Assembly (NCBI GenBank): GCA_003427395.1
Contig: BFEA01000514.1
Span: 928,580 to 950,569 of the forward strand
Length of the DNA stretch: 21,990 bases
Source of the DNA: Chara braunii
Lineage: Eukaryota > Streptophyta > Charophyceae > Charales > Characeae
Direction of reading: 5' to 3'
Each line of letters opens with the position of its first letter. Position 1 is the first letter of the stretch. The translations under genes and the position numbers were made by a program. Below, in pieces: positions 1-8,039 of the stretch. A model generated the notes under the pieces. The model saw only the letters and a list, made by a program, of their open reading frames with translations, was not told the origin of the DNA and searched no databases.

Positions 1-101
1 TATCTTTAGTTCTGTGAGGAATTCTGATGTGACCCTCAGCCAAAAGTTGTTTGTATTGCAATTCTACACAACATTTTTTTTTCAGATTTTTTTGGATTTG
101 A
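1..101. other. AT-rich flanking sequence
   Basis: This is AT-rich sequence with short T runs that lead into the T26 tract. I see no coding signal or RNA gene in it. It may be host DNA or a piece of an element that continues outside the window. Confidence 0.3.
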
Positions 102-235
102 TTTTTTTTTTTTTTTTTTTTTTTTTTGCGCTGATGCTGCCCGGGGCAATGCCCAAGGGTCATGCCCGGCCGGTCACCCGGTCGCCAATCCGGGCGTGAC
201 ATCGGGACCCGGGCGCCCAGGATATCTCCCTAGGG
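102..235 (-). repeat. T26 tract plus GC-rich block (possible retroelement 3' end)
   Basis: A run of 26 T (102-127) is followed by about 100 bases of very GC-rich sequence with repeated CCGGG/CCCGG words. On the minus strand this reads as a structured GC-rich segment ending in poly(A), as at the 3' end of a SINE, a truncated LINE or a processed RNA. On the minus strand the block also contains TGTCACGCCC, a word resembling the start of some plant gypsy LTRs. I found no clear pol III A and B boxes, so I do not call it a SINE. Confidence 0.35.
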
Positions 236-409
236 TCATTGAGCATACTTCTTTTTTTATCACAGTCCAGTTGTTTATAGCAAACAATTGGATCTTCCAA
301 CTTGAGCTGACTAACTAATTCTACATCCTACAAGCTAATTGCTAACTACTTACAGCTCTCCACCTCGAAAGTCCCTAAATAGTTAAATCACGACCAAAAG
401 GCCTTATGC
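236..409. other. gene-free spacer
   Basis: This is AT-rich sequence between the T26/GC block and the tail of LINE copy A. It has no convincing frame or repeat. It should contain the 3' target-site flank of LINE A, but I could not match it to a 5' flank. Confidence 0.3.
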
Positions 410-432
410 TTTTTTTTTTTTTTTTTTTTTTT
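410..432 (-). repeat. poly(A) tail of LINE copy A (T23 on the plus strand)
   Basis: An uninterrupted run of 23 T sits exactly where the 3' end of minus-strand LINE A is expected. LINEs end in poly(A) through target-primed reverse transcription of a polyadenylated RNA. Confidence 0.75.
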
Positions 433-860
433 AACTTCTTATTCAGGAAACCTACTTACCGAGGTGATTATGCATCCCCGATAAGTAGGTCCCATCACTG
501 AAGGCTCCATCTATTAGTGGGGAGCTGCACCTGTTGGAAAACGGGTCCAGCGTCCCTGTACAATGATTTGAGTGTATTTTCTGGAGATCAGCGTCCAGCG
601 TCCCTATGCAGAGAACTCGCACCCAAATTCAATCGTTGCTTTAAATAAAGCCTAGGTGAGAACATATACCAACAGGCTAGTTTATCTATTCTATCTTCAA
701 AGTAAGCTATACCCCCAACCCAACCATTCCCCAGTATCATTGGAGCGGCCTAACCACGGCCTGGACTTCATTTGTTGCCAAGCCAATTTCCCAATGGCTT
801 AGGATCGGCCTATATACAACTTATACTTCAGACGCTGTCATGACAAGTCCATTTCTTCTA
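433..860 (-). other. 3' UTR of LINE copy A with a doubled 24-bp motif
   Basis: This non-coding stretch lies between the tail and the end of the zf-RVT region. It holds two related motifs, at 534-557 and 581-605, each ending GTCCAGCGTCCCT on the plus strand. The same motif occurs twice in the 3' UTR of LINE copy B (17903-17926 and 17993-18016), which ties the two elements to one family or superfamily. The motif is a candidate for RT recognition or RNA structure. That role is inferred. Confidence 0.6.
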
Positions 861-1640
861 TCCGCTCTTTTCCTTGTACAACCATTCTGCGAATATTAAC
901 TTCCCCTGAACAGTGAACGAAGAAAAACAGTTGTCCTTAGCCCATGTCCAGTGGAACCAAAACCGGTTCTTTCGTGACTGCTTGCCAATCCACAAAGATA
1001 CATCATCTGATCAGGGCCTTAATAGCATTGATCTGAACATGGAAGGGGAAATCCTCCTGTTTAAACGTAGCTCTATTGTGAGCTCTCCATATAATTTTCA
1101 TGCAAGCTCCCTTGCAGGCCAGGGCCATGTCAGGCCATCCTGTAGAAAAGTCACTTTGGCCATAAGGCAACCCATAGAGCAGCCATTCCTGAGTCGACAG
1201 GAAGTTATCCCCTGCCACATTTTTCCATCTTGCTTTCCACCATTCCCAAACCTATGTCGAGAAAGGACAGTACAGCCAAATATGTGACGTGGTCTCCCAT
1301 CCCCAGTTGCAGCGGCCTACATTGTTTTGAAATGTCCATCCTTTTTGCCGCCAGCCATGTGGCTGAAGGAATCACTAACAAAAGCTGCAACCTGATTAGG
1401 CTCCCCTGTTTCTGTGAAACCATCTGTCTCAAAGCTTGCCAGTGACTAAACAAGTCCAGGTTACCCAAGGAAAAGCCTGGTTCTTTCGATAGTCTCGCCA
1501 CTGTCGTCCACACTGGTTGTTTCTTCACAGTGGCCCGTAGCAGTTGAGCTCCTATTATGGTCGAATACAGGGCTATCGGGACCGGATTTTGAAGTCCAGC
1601 ATTTTGGGCCCACCCGTACAGTAGCCATTCTATCTGCAAC
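860..1640 (-). pseudogene. LINE copy A zf-RVT (reverse transcriptase zinc-finger) tail
   Basis: This is the C-terminal domain of plant-type LINE pol proteins, thought to help bind the element's RNA or target DNA. The frame ending at 1205 contains SQKQGSLIRLQLLLVIPS and ATWLAAKR. It aligns with CQKQASLMWLQSMQAIPT and THWLATKG of copy B. The frame then shifts by one. Around 1255-1320 the other frame reads RCNWGWETTSHIWLYCP, the finger core, followed at once by a stop. It continues at 1003-1218 and a further shift gives RKNRFWFHWTWAKD near 950. One cysteine of the expected C-x2-C pair appears replaced. At least two frameshifts and several stops make it non-functional. The domain call rests on copy B, where the finger is cleaner. 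Confidence 0.7.
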
Positions 1641-2231
1641 GTTTCTGCATCCTCTACCTTAAGTTGGGCTGTCTCTTTAGTTTCAGAACCTGAACTCCAT
1701 ACTCTACTTTTTTTTTTTTTTTTTTTTTTTTTAATCCAACCGAGGAGTCAATGATTCGGTCCTCCCCTCGCGTGAGGGGATGTGGAAGCCGAACAGAAAC
1801 CATGCTTCTCTTGCGTGTACAAACTTGGATGTTCATTCCTTGTGGTAGCTCCGGGCCCACAATTCTCAGTACTTCCTCCGCACAGTTAACATCCCTAACC
1901 CAAGCCCCTTGACCATGCTCGGCGGAGCTGGGAAGGAGAGAGCCCCAATATTGCGGGATAACATTTAAAAGTTTTTCATAATTGCCTTTCGTAACCTTGG
2001 CAGTTTCTGTTTTATCTGTTCCACAGTAAGCCATGACTCAGATAGGGGGGACCAAATGTCTTTAATCTGGACTACACCTTTCTCAATCCAAACTTTTCCA
2101 AATGAGCCCACACTCCCATCTGCTTTAAGGCAAGATCCTGTCGCTATGCTAATATAAAGGTTTTCAAACAGTATTTGATTAAGAACCTTTATTTTAGTCT
2201 GGGGTGGCCTAAGTGGCTGTGGAAACAACAT
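1641..2231 (-). pseudogene. LINE copy A linker between RT and zf-RVT, broken
   Basis: This segment links the RT connection domain to the zf-RVT tail. The frame at 1965-2231 carries GSFGKVWIEKGV, matching GNFGRARIEKGV in copy B (19306-19530). The frame at 1654-2034 carries EHGQGAWV and GEDRIIDSSVG, matching EHAPGTWV and GEDYVVDPLIY in copy B. Just after the second match, a run of 25 A on the coding strand encodes a lysine run where copy B has about 25 ordinary residues. The two frames overlap, so one frameshift lies near 1965-2034. Confidence 0.65.
1708..1732 (-). repeat. T25 tract inside LINE A coding sequence
   Basis: This run of 25 T (poly-A on the coding strand) sits in the middle of the LINE A linker rather than at its 3' end. 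Recognisable homology to copy B continues on both sides, so it is not the tail of the element. It could be slippage expansion of an A-rich codon stretch combined with a local deletion, or the scar of another poly(A) insertion. Confidence 0.7.
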
Positions 2232-2234
2232 GTG

Positions 2235-2920
2235 TCAGGAGTACAAAATATTCCTCCAGATTCTGGACTCTGGTCTTTTTGCAGCATAGGAGGGGATGAG
2301 CATACAGGCCCAAACATCTGTTGGTCTACTTAGAGTCCACTCCCTTGCTAGCAAATATTCCGCAATCCTAACCCATATTCTAGACCGATTTCCAAACACA
2401 GCACTAGTAACCCATTTACCTAGCAAAGCCAAATTTTCATGAGCTGGATCTAAAATCCCCAGTCCTCCTTGAGCTCTTGACAGGGAGATGGTTTCCCATG
2501 CAACTTTCCAAATGAAGCCCTATTGCGGGCTTGTTGCTGGTTTCCATAAATAGCGGGTGGCTACTCTTTTTATCTTGGAATATATTGTCGCTCCTAGCAA
2601 ATGAACTGACAAAGGGAACCATAAGAGGGAAAAAGTCGCCGATGATAGTACCAACGCCCTGTGGAATAGCGAAAGCTTGAAATTCTGTGCTCATTTGGCA
2701 AGTCTTCCCGCCACCTTATCTGCTAAGATAGAGTCCTGCACATTTGAGCAATCCGACAGCGAAACTTGGATCCCTAGAAAGCGATCCGAAGAGTTAGCAG
2801 GGATTTGTTTCAGCCCCCAATCCACACTAAGCACTCTGGGAGGGGGAAGGAAATACACCGACTTGTCCCAATTAATAGATGCTTCGGATAAGTCACTATA
2901 TCTATCTATTATTTGGCGTT
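2235..2920 (-). pseudogene. LINE copy A reverse transcriptase, C-terminal part
   Basis: This is the RT thumb/connection region of a LINE pol protein, downstream of the catalytic Asp-Asp. One frame runs from about 2920 to 2235. In order it shows LSEASINWDKSVYFLP, SSDRFLGIQVSLSDCS, KLSLFHRALVLSSATF, GGLGILDP and RIWVRIAEYLL. The equivalents in copy B are LSEASINWSKSVYFLP, NSERFLGVLISLTDCS, KLSLYGRALVLSSAAF, GGMGILDP and KIWVRLAEYIL. Two in-frame stops interrupt it, a TGA at 2693-2691 and a TAG near 2525. The catalytic palm is absent because homology ends at about 2920, where the foreign insert begins. Confidence 0.8.
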
Positions 2921-3300
2921 ACCGTTCAACCCAATAGAATGGAAATGGATAGGCTGCGACTCACACTTCATGCCCTTCTGGCAGTACACGGTGAAAAATG
3001 GCTACAAGATGGGACGCAAATATGTCCCGATCACACAAAATATTATCAGAAGATGTGAGAGAGACTCCCCCCTAGCTTCACAAGACCTTCGGGACCTCAA
3101 ATGGTCCACCTACGCGCGGATCAAACCAACAAATCAAAGAGCCCTTCAGTGGCAAATTGTTGACAGATGCCTGGCGATGCCCGACCAAGGAAGGACATCA
3201 CACCACACACTGCCAAAAAAATCCAAGTGTTTCCTCGGTGCAGGTGAGTGCGGCGTTGGAGGAAGATCAATCCATGTAAAGCCCAGGTCATAGGGATTAA
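2921..3300 (+). pseudogene. possible plus-strand zf-RVT-like fragment of another LINE
   Basis: An open plus-strand frame (to 3293) lies in the gap of LINE A. It contains FWQYTVKNGYKMG, then DLKWSTYARIKPTNQRALQW, LAMPDQGR and KKSKCFLGAGEC. The order (Y-x-V-K-x-Y, then W-x-x-x-x-x-I-x-P with a tryptophan-rich stretch, then cysteines) resembles the start of zf-RVT domains in LINE pol proteins. The strand is opposite to LINE A, and I see no close similarity to the zf-RVT of copies A or B. If the reading is right, it derives from a different LINE lineage by rearrangement or gene conversion. I see no poly(A) marking its own 3' end. This is resemblance only, and it could be chance. Confidence 0.35.
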
Positions 3301-3324
3301 ATATTTAGTATGGGTCTCACAGAT

Positions 3325-3341
3325 TCTGTGCTTCGCACAGA
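3325..3341. repeat. perfect 7-bp hairpin with a 3-nt loop
   Basis: TCTGTGC at 3325-3331 and GCACAGA at 3335-3341 are perfect inverted repeats around TTC. They lie in the otherwise featureless stretch (3300-3415) between the zf-RVT-like fragment and the endonuclease relic. I infer no function. Confidence 0.5.
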
Positions 3342-3415
3342 GAAGCTAAAATAGCTGAATCAGAACGCAGGGGTGTCGAAACCAGTGTGTCCAAGCCAGG
3401 ATTAAGCAGTGTGTT

Positions 3416-3855
3416 TCAATCGCCTGTAACAATTAGATTTTTTGTGTCAGGAAAGCAAGCAGGAAGTTCCGCTAGGAACTTCTTACGATCAGTATAGCTG
3501 ACTGGGGCATATACAGTCATCACTGTCAAGTCTTCCTCTCCAATGACAAACTTGAGCCACAACCAACGACCTCCTTCATCGCTATAATGGTTTAGTATGT
3601 CAATATCCAGGTCCTTATTAACGAGGATGGTCACCCCTCCTTTGGTTCCATTTGACGGGGACCAATATTGGGGTCCATCCCACCAAGTTCGGATAGCTGC
3701 AATTTTTTTCGGATCTAGTTTGGTTTCTTGTATGCATGTTATTTGTACGTTCTGCTTATACAACCAATTTTTGAAGCTTGTCTTTTTGAAGTTTTTAGTA
3801 GTATCACCAAATCCACGAACGTTCCAAGTCAGGATTCTGATCCTACTTGGTAGAA
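3416..3855 (-). pseudogene. LINE copy A endonuclease (APE-like), N-terminal half
   Basis: The exonuclease-endonuclease-phosphatase fold endonuclease of LINEs nicks target DNA to prime reverse transcription. The minus-strand frame reads RIRILTWNVRGFGD near 3845-3805, with the metal-site Asn in the codon at 3821-3823. It then reads ITCIQETKLDP, with the catalytic Glu in the codon at 3725-3727. GGVTILVNKDL, LWLKFVIG, MTVYAPV and NLIVTGD near 3420 follow. These are the usual blocks of the first half of the domain. The second half, with the R-x-D and SDH motifs, is missing, and homology stops at about 3416. Both ends are rearrangement or insertion junctions. Confidence 0.85.
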
Positions 3856-3912
3856 CCTCTCCCTCCTCGCTTCCAACTCTTCACTCGAAATTCATCTTCC
3901 TTTACTCGTCAC

Positions 3913-4390
3913 TCACCTTCCGCAACATCGTGCTATGAGTACCATATTTATCATAGGCTCCCAGTTGTCCTCATCAAGGTAACTATCGGGAATAGGCGGG
4001 CTAGGGGCAACGTTGTATTCCCTTGTCTTTATTCCCAGGGTAACCCTCTTTCCTTCCTTTTCCAAATTTCTCTTATAGGCGTATGCTATCGTCTCTGCCC
4101 AATTCCGGCACCCCCACAATGCGTCCGTCAGTCTTCTCCCCTTCCGATTGTAAACCCCTAATATCATACTCGTTAGCTTCCACGAACTTAGTCACCAATA
4201 CGTAAACCTTTTCCTTTAATTTAATATTCACTATTACAGTGTAGTACTCAATCACGTACGGAAAAGGCTCACCCAAAGTCAAGGGAGTTCGGTCTTCCAA
4301 TAAGGCTTCAATGGTTGGATCACTGGACGATGGCAACCCCCAGTTTACCGCTCCTTCCCAAGAGAGTATATTCGTCAAAAGCTCAGTCAT
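3913..4390 (-). pseudogene. unrecognised protein relic, segment 3 (C-terminal)
   Basis: A frame starts at an ATG at 4390 with MTELLTNILSWEGAVNW. It includes PFPYVIEYYTVIVNIKLKEK and KFVEANEYDIRG and runs to 4073. Near 4150 the sense shifts to a second frame (4167-3913) with YNRKGRRLTDALWGCRNWAE, AYKRNLEKEGKRV and DEDNWEPM, ending in a stop. The mixed hydrophobic and charged composition looks like real protein rather than a chance frame. I see no zinc knuckle, protease, RT or other known motif. It may be a second small ORF or the C-terminus of a gag-like protein. LINE A begins immediately downstream. Confidence 0.45.
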
Positions 4391-4513
4391 TTATAGTCCT
4401 AGGGTCCATCTTGCTCTAGCCACCACTCCTGGCATCCCACTCGATCTCATCTGAGTCCCTAAATGATCCCACTCTCCAGGTTTGTTTCTAGCTTTTTTGT
4501 ACTCAACTTGTTT

Positions 4514-5343
4514 TCAATCTTCCTCCCCGTCGACTTCCTCTTCGTCTTCGCGGACCCCTATCTTACGATAGTAGGAGCTTAGCTCAAAGAAACCTAGGAG
4601 AGCTTGCTGGCTATCAAGGGGGTCAGAGTCCCAAGTTTTATATAATTCGGTCAAGCCGGCCACGTAATCGGACGGTTCCCTAATAATTTTCTCAAGGAAG
4701 GTCCAAAACTCGCTAAGTTGGTCCTCCCTTGGTGATCCCCTGGTCCTCTGGGCGATGCCGAGTGACTTACCTCCACCAATTCCAAAGTCGAATCCCCAAA
4801 CTTGGGTCCAATCTCCCACAATGCGTAATAAACGTGATGTGCATCGCTATTCCACAAGAAACACTCATGTTGGAGGAACGACCAGTGAATTTGAATCAAA
4901 TGATCTAATCATCCAAGGAAATCCTCCAACACAAAGATGGGGACCGGAAGTCGTAATGCCTTCTCCGAATATGGCAAAAACTTGTGCTCAACTAATCTTA
5001 ATGAGATGATTATCAACCTTAATCCCTCACTCCAGCGAAGCTCCTCCTCCCGGAATCTTCCTACCTCGCTCTGAAGTATTCCCAATGTCTTCTCCTCGTT
5101 AGGCCAAGTGTGGACATCTAGGCTTGGCACGACCCCTAGCCTCGGATCCTTCCAACCCTGCTCCACCCCTCTAAGGACAATATCTTCCAACACAGAAGTA
5201 CGATAGTATAGGAGACCCTTGACGACTAGCGTAGCCGACCCCGCTATTTTTCTTCCTCTCCTGTCACGATCAAATTCTACCGAGGTCGCAATTAACAACC
5301 AGGCTCCATACCCTATCAAGACTGACCTCCAAACCTTATCCAC
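4514..5343 (-). pseudogene. unrecognised protein relic, segment 2 (middle)
   Basis: A 144-residue frame (5343-4909) contains GYGAWLLIATSVEFDRDRRG, GLLYYRTSVLEDIVLRGVEQ and REEELRWSEGLRL. Two overlapping frames follow, at 4899-4651 and 4819-4514. The latter reads DQLSEFWTFLEKIIREPSDY, then ends in a strongly acidic tail with GVREDEEEVDGEED and a stop. The acidic tail suggests a genuine protein end, with the ATG at 4390 starting a separate product. Frame changes near 4900 and 4820 show decay. I do not recognise the family. An alpha-helical, capsid-like nature is only a guess from helix-rich composition and position behind a PBS. Confidence 0.45.
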
Positions 5344-5403
5344 TCTCCCTTGGTCAACTCGTCTGACCGCCCTTCCTGGCAGGGTGAATTCTACCTAATC
5401 CTC

Positions 5404-6515
5404 GTCAATAAAATCAGACTCCCTTGGCAGAGTTCAACTGGGTACTCCTCCCTGTACTGAGACATCTAGTCCTCTTCAGGCTTCAAAATCCTAGCCCTGT
5501 CTGTTTCACATGTGATTGCCCCCCGACGGAGTTCGTCCCTAATTTGGAAAAGATCTGCCTCAATTCCCTTCAATCGGGTACCGCCCTATCCAAGCAATAC
5601 GTGGCCAACCACGCTAGCTCAACTATCGAGGCCCTAAACTGGGTGGCCTTCCTAAATGCTCTCACCAACCTTTGATGACTATCTACTCTCCCAAAGATTA
5701 ACTCGGTCAGAAACCTAGGTACTGTTGTAGGCCTGGCAAAAGTTAATCTGAGGAGCTCCCAATCGTACGCGTATCGAACCGAGTACCGAGCTATAGTATC
5801 TGACTCTGCCGAAAATTCCCCAAACAACCGATAACCGTACCTATGGCTGACAGATATCAGACAGAAGAGTGTTCGACAATGCCTCGCAATGTCTATCACT
5901 AGAAATCACTCATCGGATGATAAATATATTATCATGTCTACCTTTGCAATAAGTGGCTCACTCTCTCCATCCCTTCTCATGCAGTGTCTGGGTTGGCACT
6001 CGATCCTCACCTATAGGAAAATTCCTTCTCTTACTGTCAGCCCTTGCTCTTTGGTGGGTCTATACTTGCTTCTCCCTTCCAATGGCAGACTCACGACATC
6101 AAACGGGCCTTCCTCGCGTCTAAGATGGATTTGGGTGTCTGATTCAATAAATATCATTCCTAATCAACCGCGAATAGGTATCTCAACGCTTCTTTCCCTT
6201 CGCCCACTCTCGGACCGATGAGCTCACAGACCCCCACGATAGGCCCTCACTGATCGCTCCTATATCCCCTCGGGACGTCAACAGGCCTAGAAAAGAACCG
6301 CCCTCTGCTGTATCTCTCCCTACCCTCATGTCGAGAAGGAGGACTGATCAGCGTACCATCATCGCTGGCCTACCACCTCCGCCGCGATTTGGAGACGAGT
6401 TGGCCAACTCATGTGCCCTAGGGTGGACCGAAGTCACACGCGAACAAAGGGGCGGTGTCTCACTCGTGCATCCTAACTCTCCTATCCATGCCTCTACTCG
6501 GCCCACCTCAGACAT
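5404..6515 (-). pseudogene. unrecognised gag/ORF1-like relic, segment 1 (N-terminal)
   Basis: The first ATG giving a long frame after the leader is at 6515, with MSEVGRVEAWIGELG. It stays open apart from stops near 6350 and 6235. A shift near 6165 leads into a frame with ESDTQIHLRREEGPFDVVSL and KYRPTKEQGLTVREG. That frame continues through a TAG and a TGA into RYGYRLFGEFSAESDTIA and RPTTVPRFLTELIFG, down to about 5570. One more shift near 5565 gives EADLFQIRDELRRGAITC to about 5470. The start is tentative. The family is unknown to me. Position directly behind a PBS leader argues for a gag or extra-ORF product. Confidence 0.45.
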
Positions 6516-6997
6516 GGTCTCTCACCGACTCGTGTTGTGGTTCAAACCCCCCAGTTGTACATCATGATCGTGTAGCCTATCTAGTCTCACCCTGCTCCTT
6601 GCAGCTCCGGGGCGCTTCTCCCCTCCCCTTCAATCCCTCCTGTTTGTCTCCTGCTCACAATTTTCTCTCTTAGAGTCGGATAACGGTGTACTGACCAAAG
6701 GGTAGGGAAAGATCAAAACAATCTCGCTCAATCACACAAAAAAACATGCAGGAAGAGAAGGCAAGAAATCATGAAAATGCAAGAATCAATGAAATCAAGA
6801 GAATGCAAAAATCCACGTCTCACCAACGAACGTCGATCACAGGTCGGTCGTCCGTCGTCCGCTCACTCACGCTCACTCGGCTCCTACACACACCAAAAAA
6901 ATATCCAGGGTGAAAACCGGTCCAGATTAAACCTTGTCTTCTACTCCTCCCAAGCCTCTGCGGTTACAGGCGGACCACATTCCCGAGAGGCAGCCTT
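6516..6997 (-). other. putative untranslated leader between PBS and first ORF
   Basis: No convincing frame is present. On the minus strand the stretch is T-rich, with near-repeated words such as TTGATTTCATTGATTCTTGC. That fits the long 5' leader of plant LTR elements. Confidence 0.4.
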
Positions 6998-7014
6998 CCC
7001 CGGCAATGGCGCCA
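6998..7014 (-). promoter_or_regulatory. primer-binding site resembling tRNA-Asp 3' end
   Basis: The minus strand reads TGGCGCCATTGCCGGGG. The plus strand reads CCCCGGCAATGGCGCCA, which differs at one position from CCCCGGCAACGGCGCCA, the 3' end of plant tRNA-Asp including CCA. In LTR retrotransposons such a site binds the tRNA that primes minus-strand DNA synthesis, and it begins next to the end of the 5' LTR. The sequence just outside ends in CA on the minus strand, as an LTR should, with one spacer base. Confidence 0.7.
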
Positions 7015-7032
7015 CTGTCGACCGATAGAAGT

Positions 7033-7052
7033 GATCTGCCGACACGCAGATC
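7033..7052. repeat. perfect 7-bp inverted repeat near the LTR edge
   Basis: GATCTGC at 7033-7039 and GCAGATC at 7046-7052 flank a 6-nt loop, 17 bp outside the proposed LTR edge. Near the U5 end such a hairpin could be structural in RNA. That is inference. Confidence 0.5.
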
Positions 7053-7732
7053 GAACCCTATGTGTCACCCCGCGTTTGTCACCTACGGAAGGGATGATCG
7101 GGGCTCCTGTAACCTGCAAGAAAAATGGTTAGACCAAAAGCACACAACAAGGACTGACATAGGCCTAGAGACCAACAAACCAGATGCTCAAAGGTCACCG
7201 TTTGGAAGGAATTAAACATATATTTTCATTTAATCCAAAATGATGGGGTTTGCTGCACTTTCCCCGAGCCCAGAAGCAAGTCCTATGTCTTCGACAGGGA
7301 AATCAGTCTGAGTCTCGACCGACCTCACTAATAATATAAAGCGAATCCTACGCCCGATCGGATGTCATCGGTAGCGAGCACGTCGATCCCAACGAACCGT
7401 GTTGGAACTCTCCGTGTCAGATGTAGCGTCCCGGACCCATTGAGGCCAAAGTTCGAGTTCAACTTTCACCATCCCTCTGATGTCTCGATCTGGTCGGTCG
7501 TGTCAGGTCTCGCGTGGGAAATTGGTCCCTCCTTAGTCCAACCGGACCGAAGTAGGACCTACCCTTGTCCTATCCTGAGTAGGCTCGCGCTTGGTAGTCG
7601 CACCCGACAGTCACCCAAGGATAGGCCTAGAGTTTCGGTTCAGCCGAAATAGGCCCCTGTCTGGCGGTCACGTCTGATAGTCGTGCAAAATATAAAGTCC
7701 CTGCTTGAGTCCTCATGTCCCCAGTATCTCGA

Positions 7733-7948
7733 CTGCCTGCCGCTGGGTCTAGAAAGTCTCGGTCCAATTGTCAGGCCCCTGGGTGTTCCAAAGTGCCATG
7801 GCTGCCTGTGCTCGGACCCGCGGCCCTGATGCATTCCCAAAGTCCCGACTTAATCCAAATTACCCCGCCTTGGTCGAAACGTCCCGGCCTAAGCCCCTGT
7901 AGTCCCACAACCTCGATCTGCCTGCCGCTGGTCCCGAAATCTCGGTCC
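7733..7948 (+). repeat. imperfect direct repeat of about 32 bp spaced 185 bp
   Basis: CTGCCTGCCGCTGG begins at 7733 and again at 7918. The similarity continues through a short variable part to CTCGGTCC, ending at 7765 and 7948. The surrounding stretch (7300-8050) is rich in related CTCGGTCC/CCCGACC words. This suggests a decayed tandem array with a unit near 185 bp. Confidence 0.55.
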
Positions 7949-8039
7949 GACCACAAAAGTCTCGATCGATGCCCGACCCCGAGGCCCCGACTCCAGTTTC
8001 CCTGTCTCAACCGATCCTCGCCCAGGTCTCATTGTTCCA

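Larger units (their letters stand above)
410..3855 (-). mobile_element. LINE copy A: non-LTR retrotransposon, minus strand, rearranged
   Basis: A decayed plant-type LINE reads from about 3855 down to a poly(A) tail at 432-410. Present in order are the N-terminal half of an APE-like endonuclease (3416-3855), the C-terminal part of the reverse transcriptase (2235-2920), a linker, a zf-RVT zinc-finger tail (about 860-1640) and a 3' UTR. The second half of the endonuclease and the catalytic RT core are missing. That gap (2921-3415) holds unrelated sequence. Copy A matches copy B at the other end of the window domain by domain, for example RIWVRIAEYLL against KIWVRLAEYIL. Stops and frameshifts show it is inactive. 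Its 5' end abuts the minus-strand gag-like relic, so it probably inserted into that element. Confidence 0.82.
3913..7014 (-). mobile_element. internal region of an LTR retrotransposon with tRNA-Asp-type PBS
   Basis: Reading down from 7014, a primer-binding site (7014-6998) is followed by a leader of about 480 bases and then a decayed coding stretch (6515-3913). The coding stretch is cut off by LINE A. PBS, leader and long first ORF fit the 5' internal part of a plant Ty3/gypsy element. Athila/Tat-type elements commonly prime with tRNAs such as tRNA-Asp, and some carry an extra ORF near gag. No protease, RT or integrase of this element lies in the window. They would lie beyond LINE A, past the left edge, if they survive. 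Class is inferred from the PBS, because the protein itself is unrecognised. Confidence 0.55.

Noticed and set aside
128-235. tRNA-derived SINE with pol III promoter
   Set aside because: No acceptable A box plus B box pair at proper spacing was found on the minus strand.
2677-2937. Plus-strand 86-codon frame
   Set aside because: It lies opposite the clear minus-strand RT frame of LINE copy A and is a shadow.
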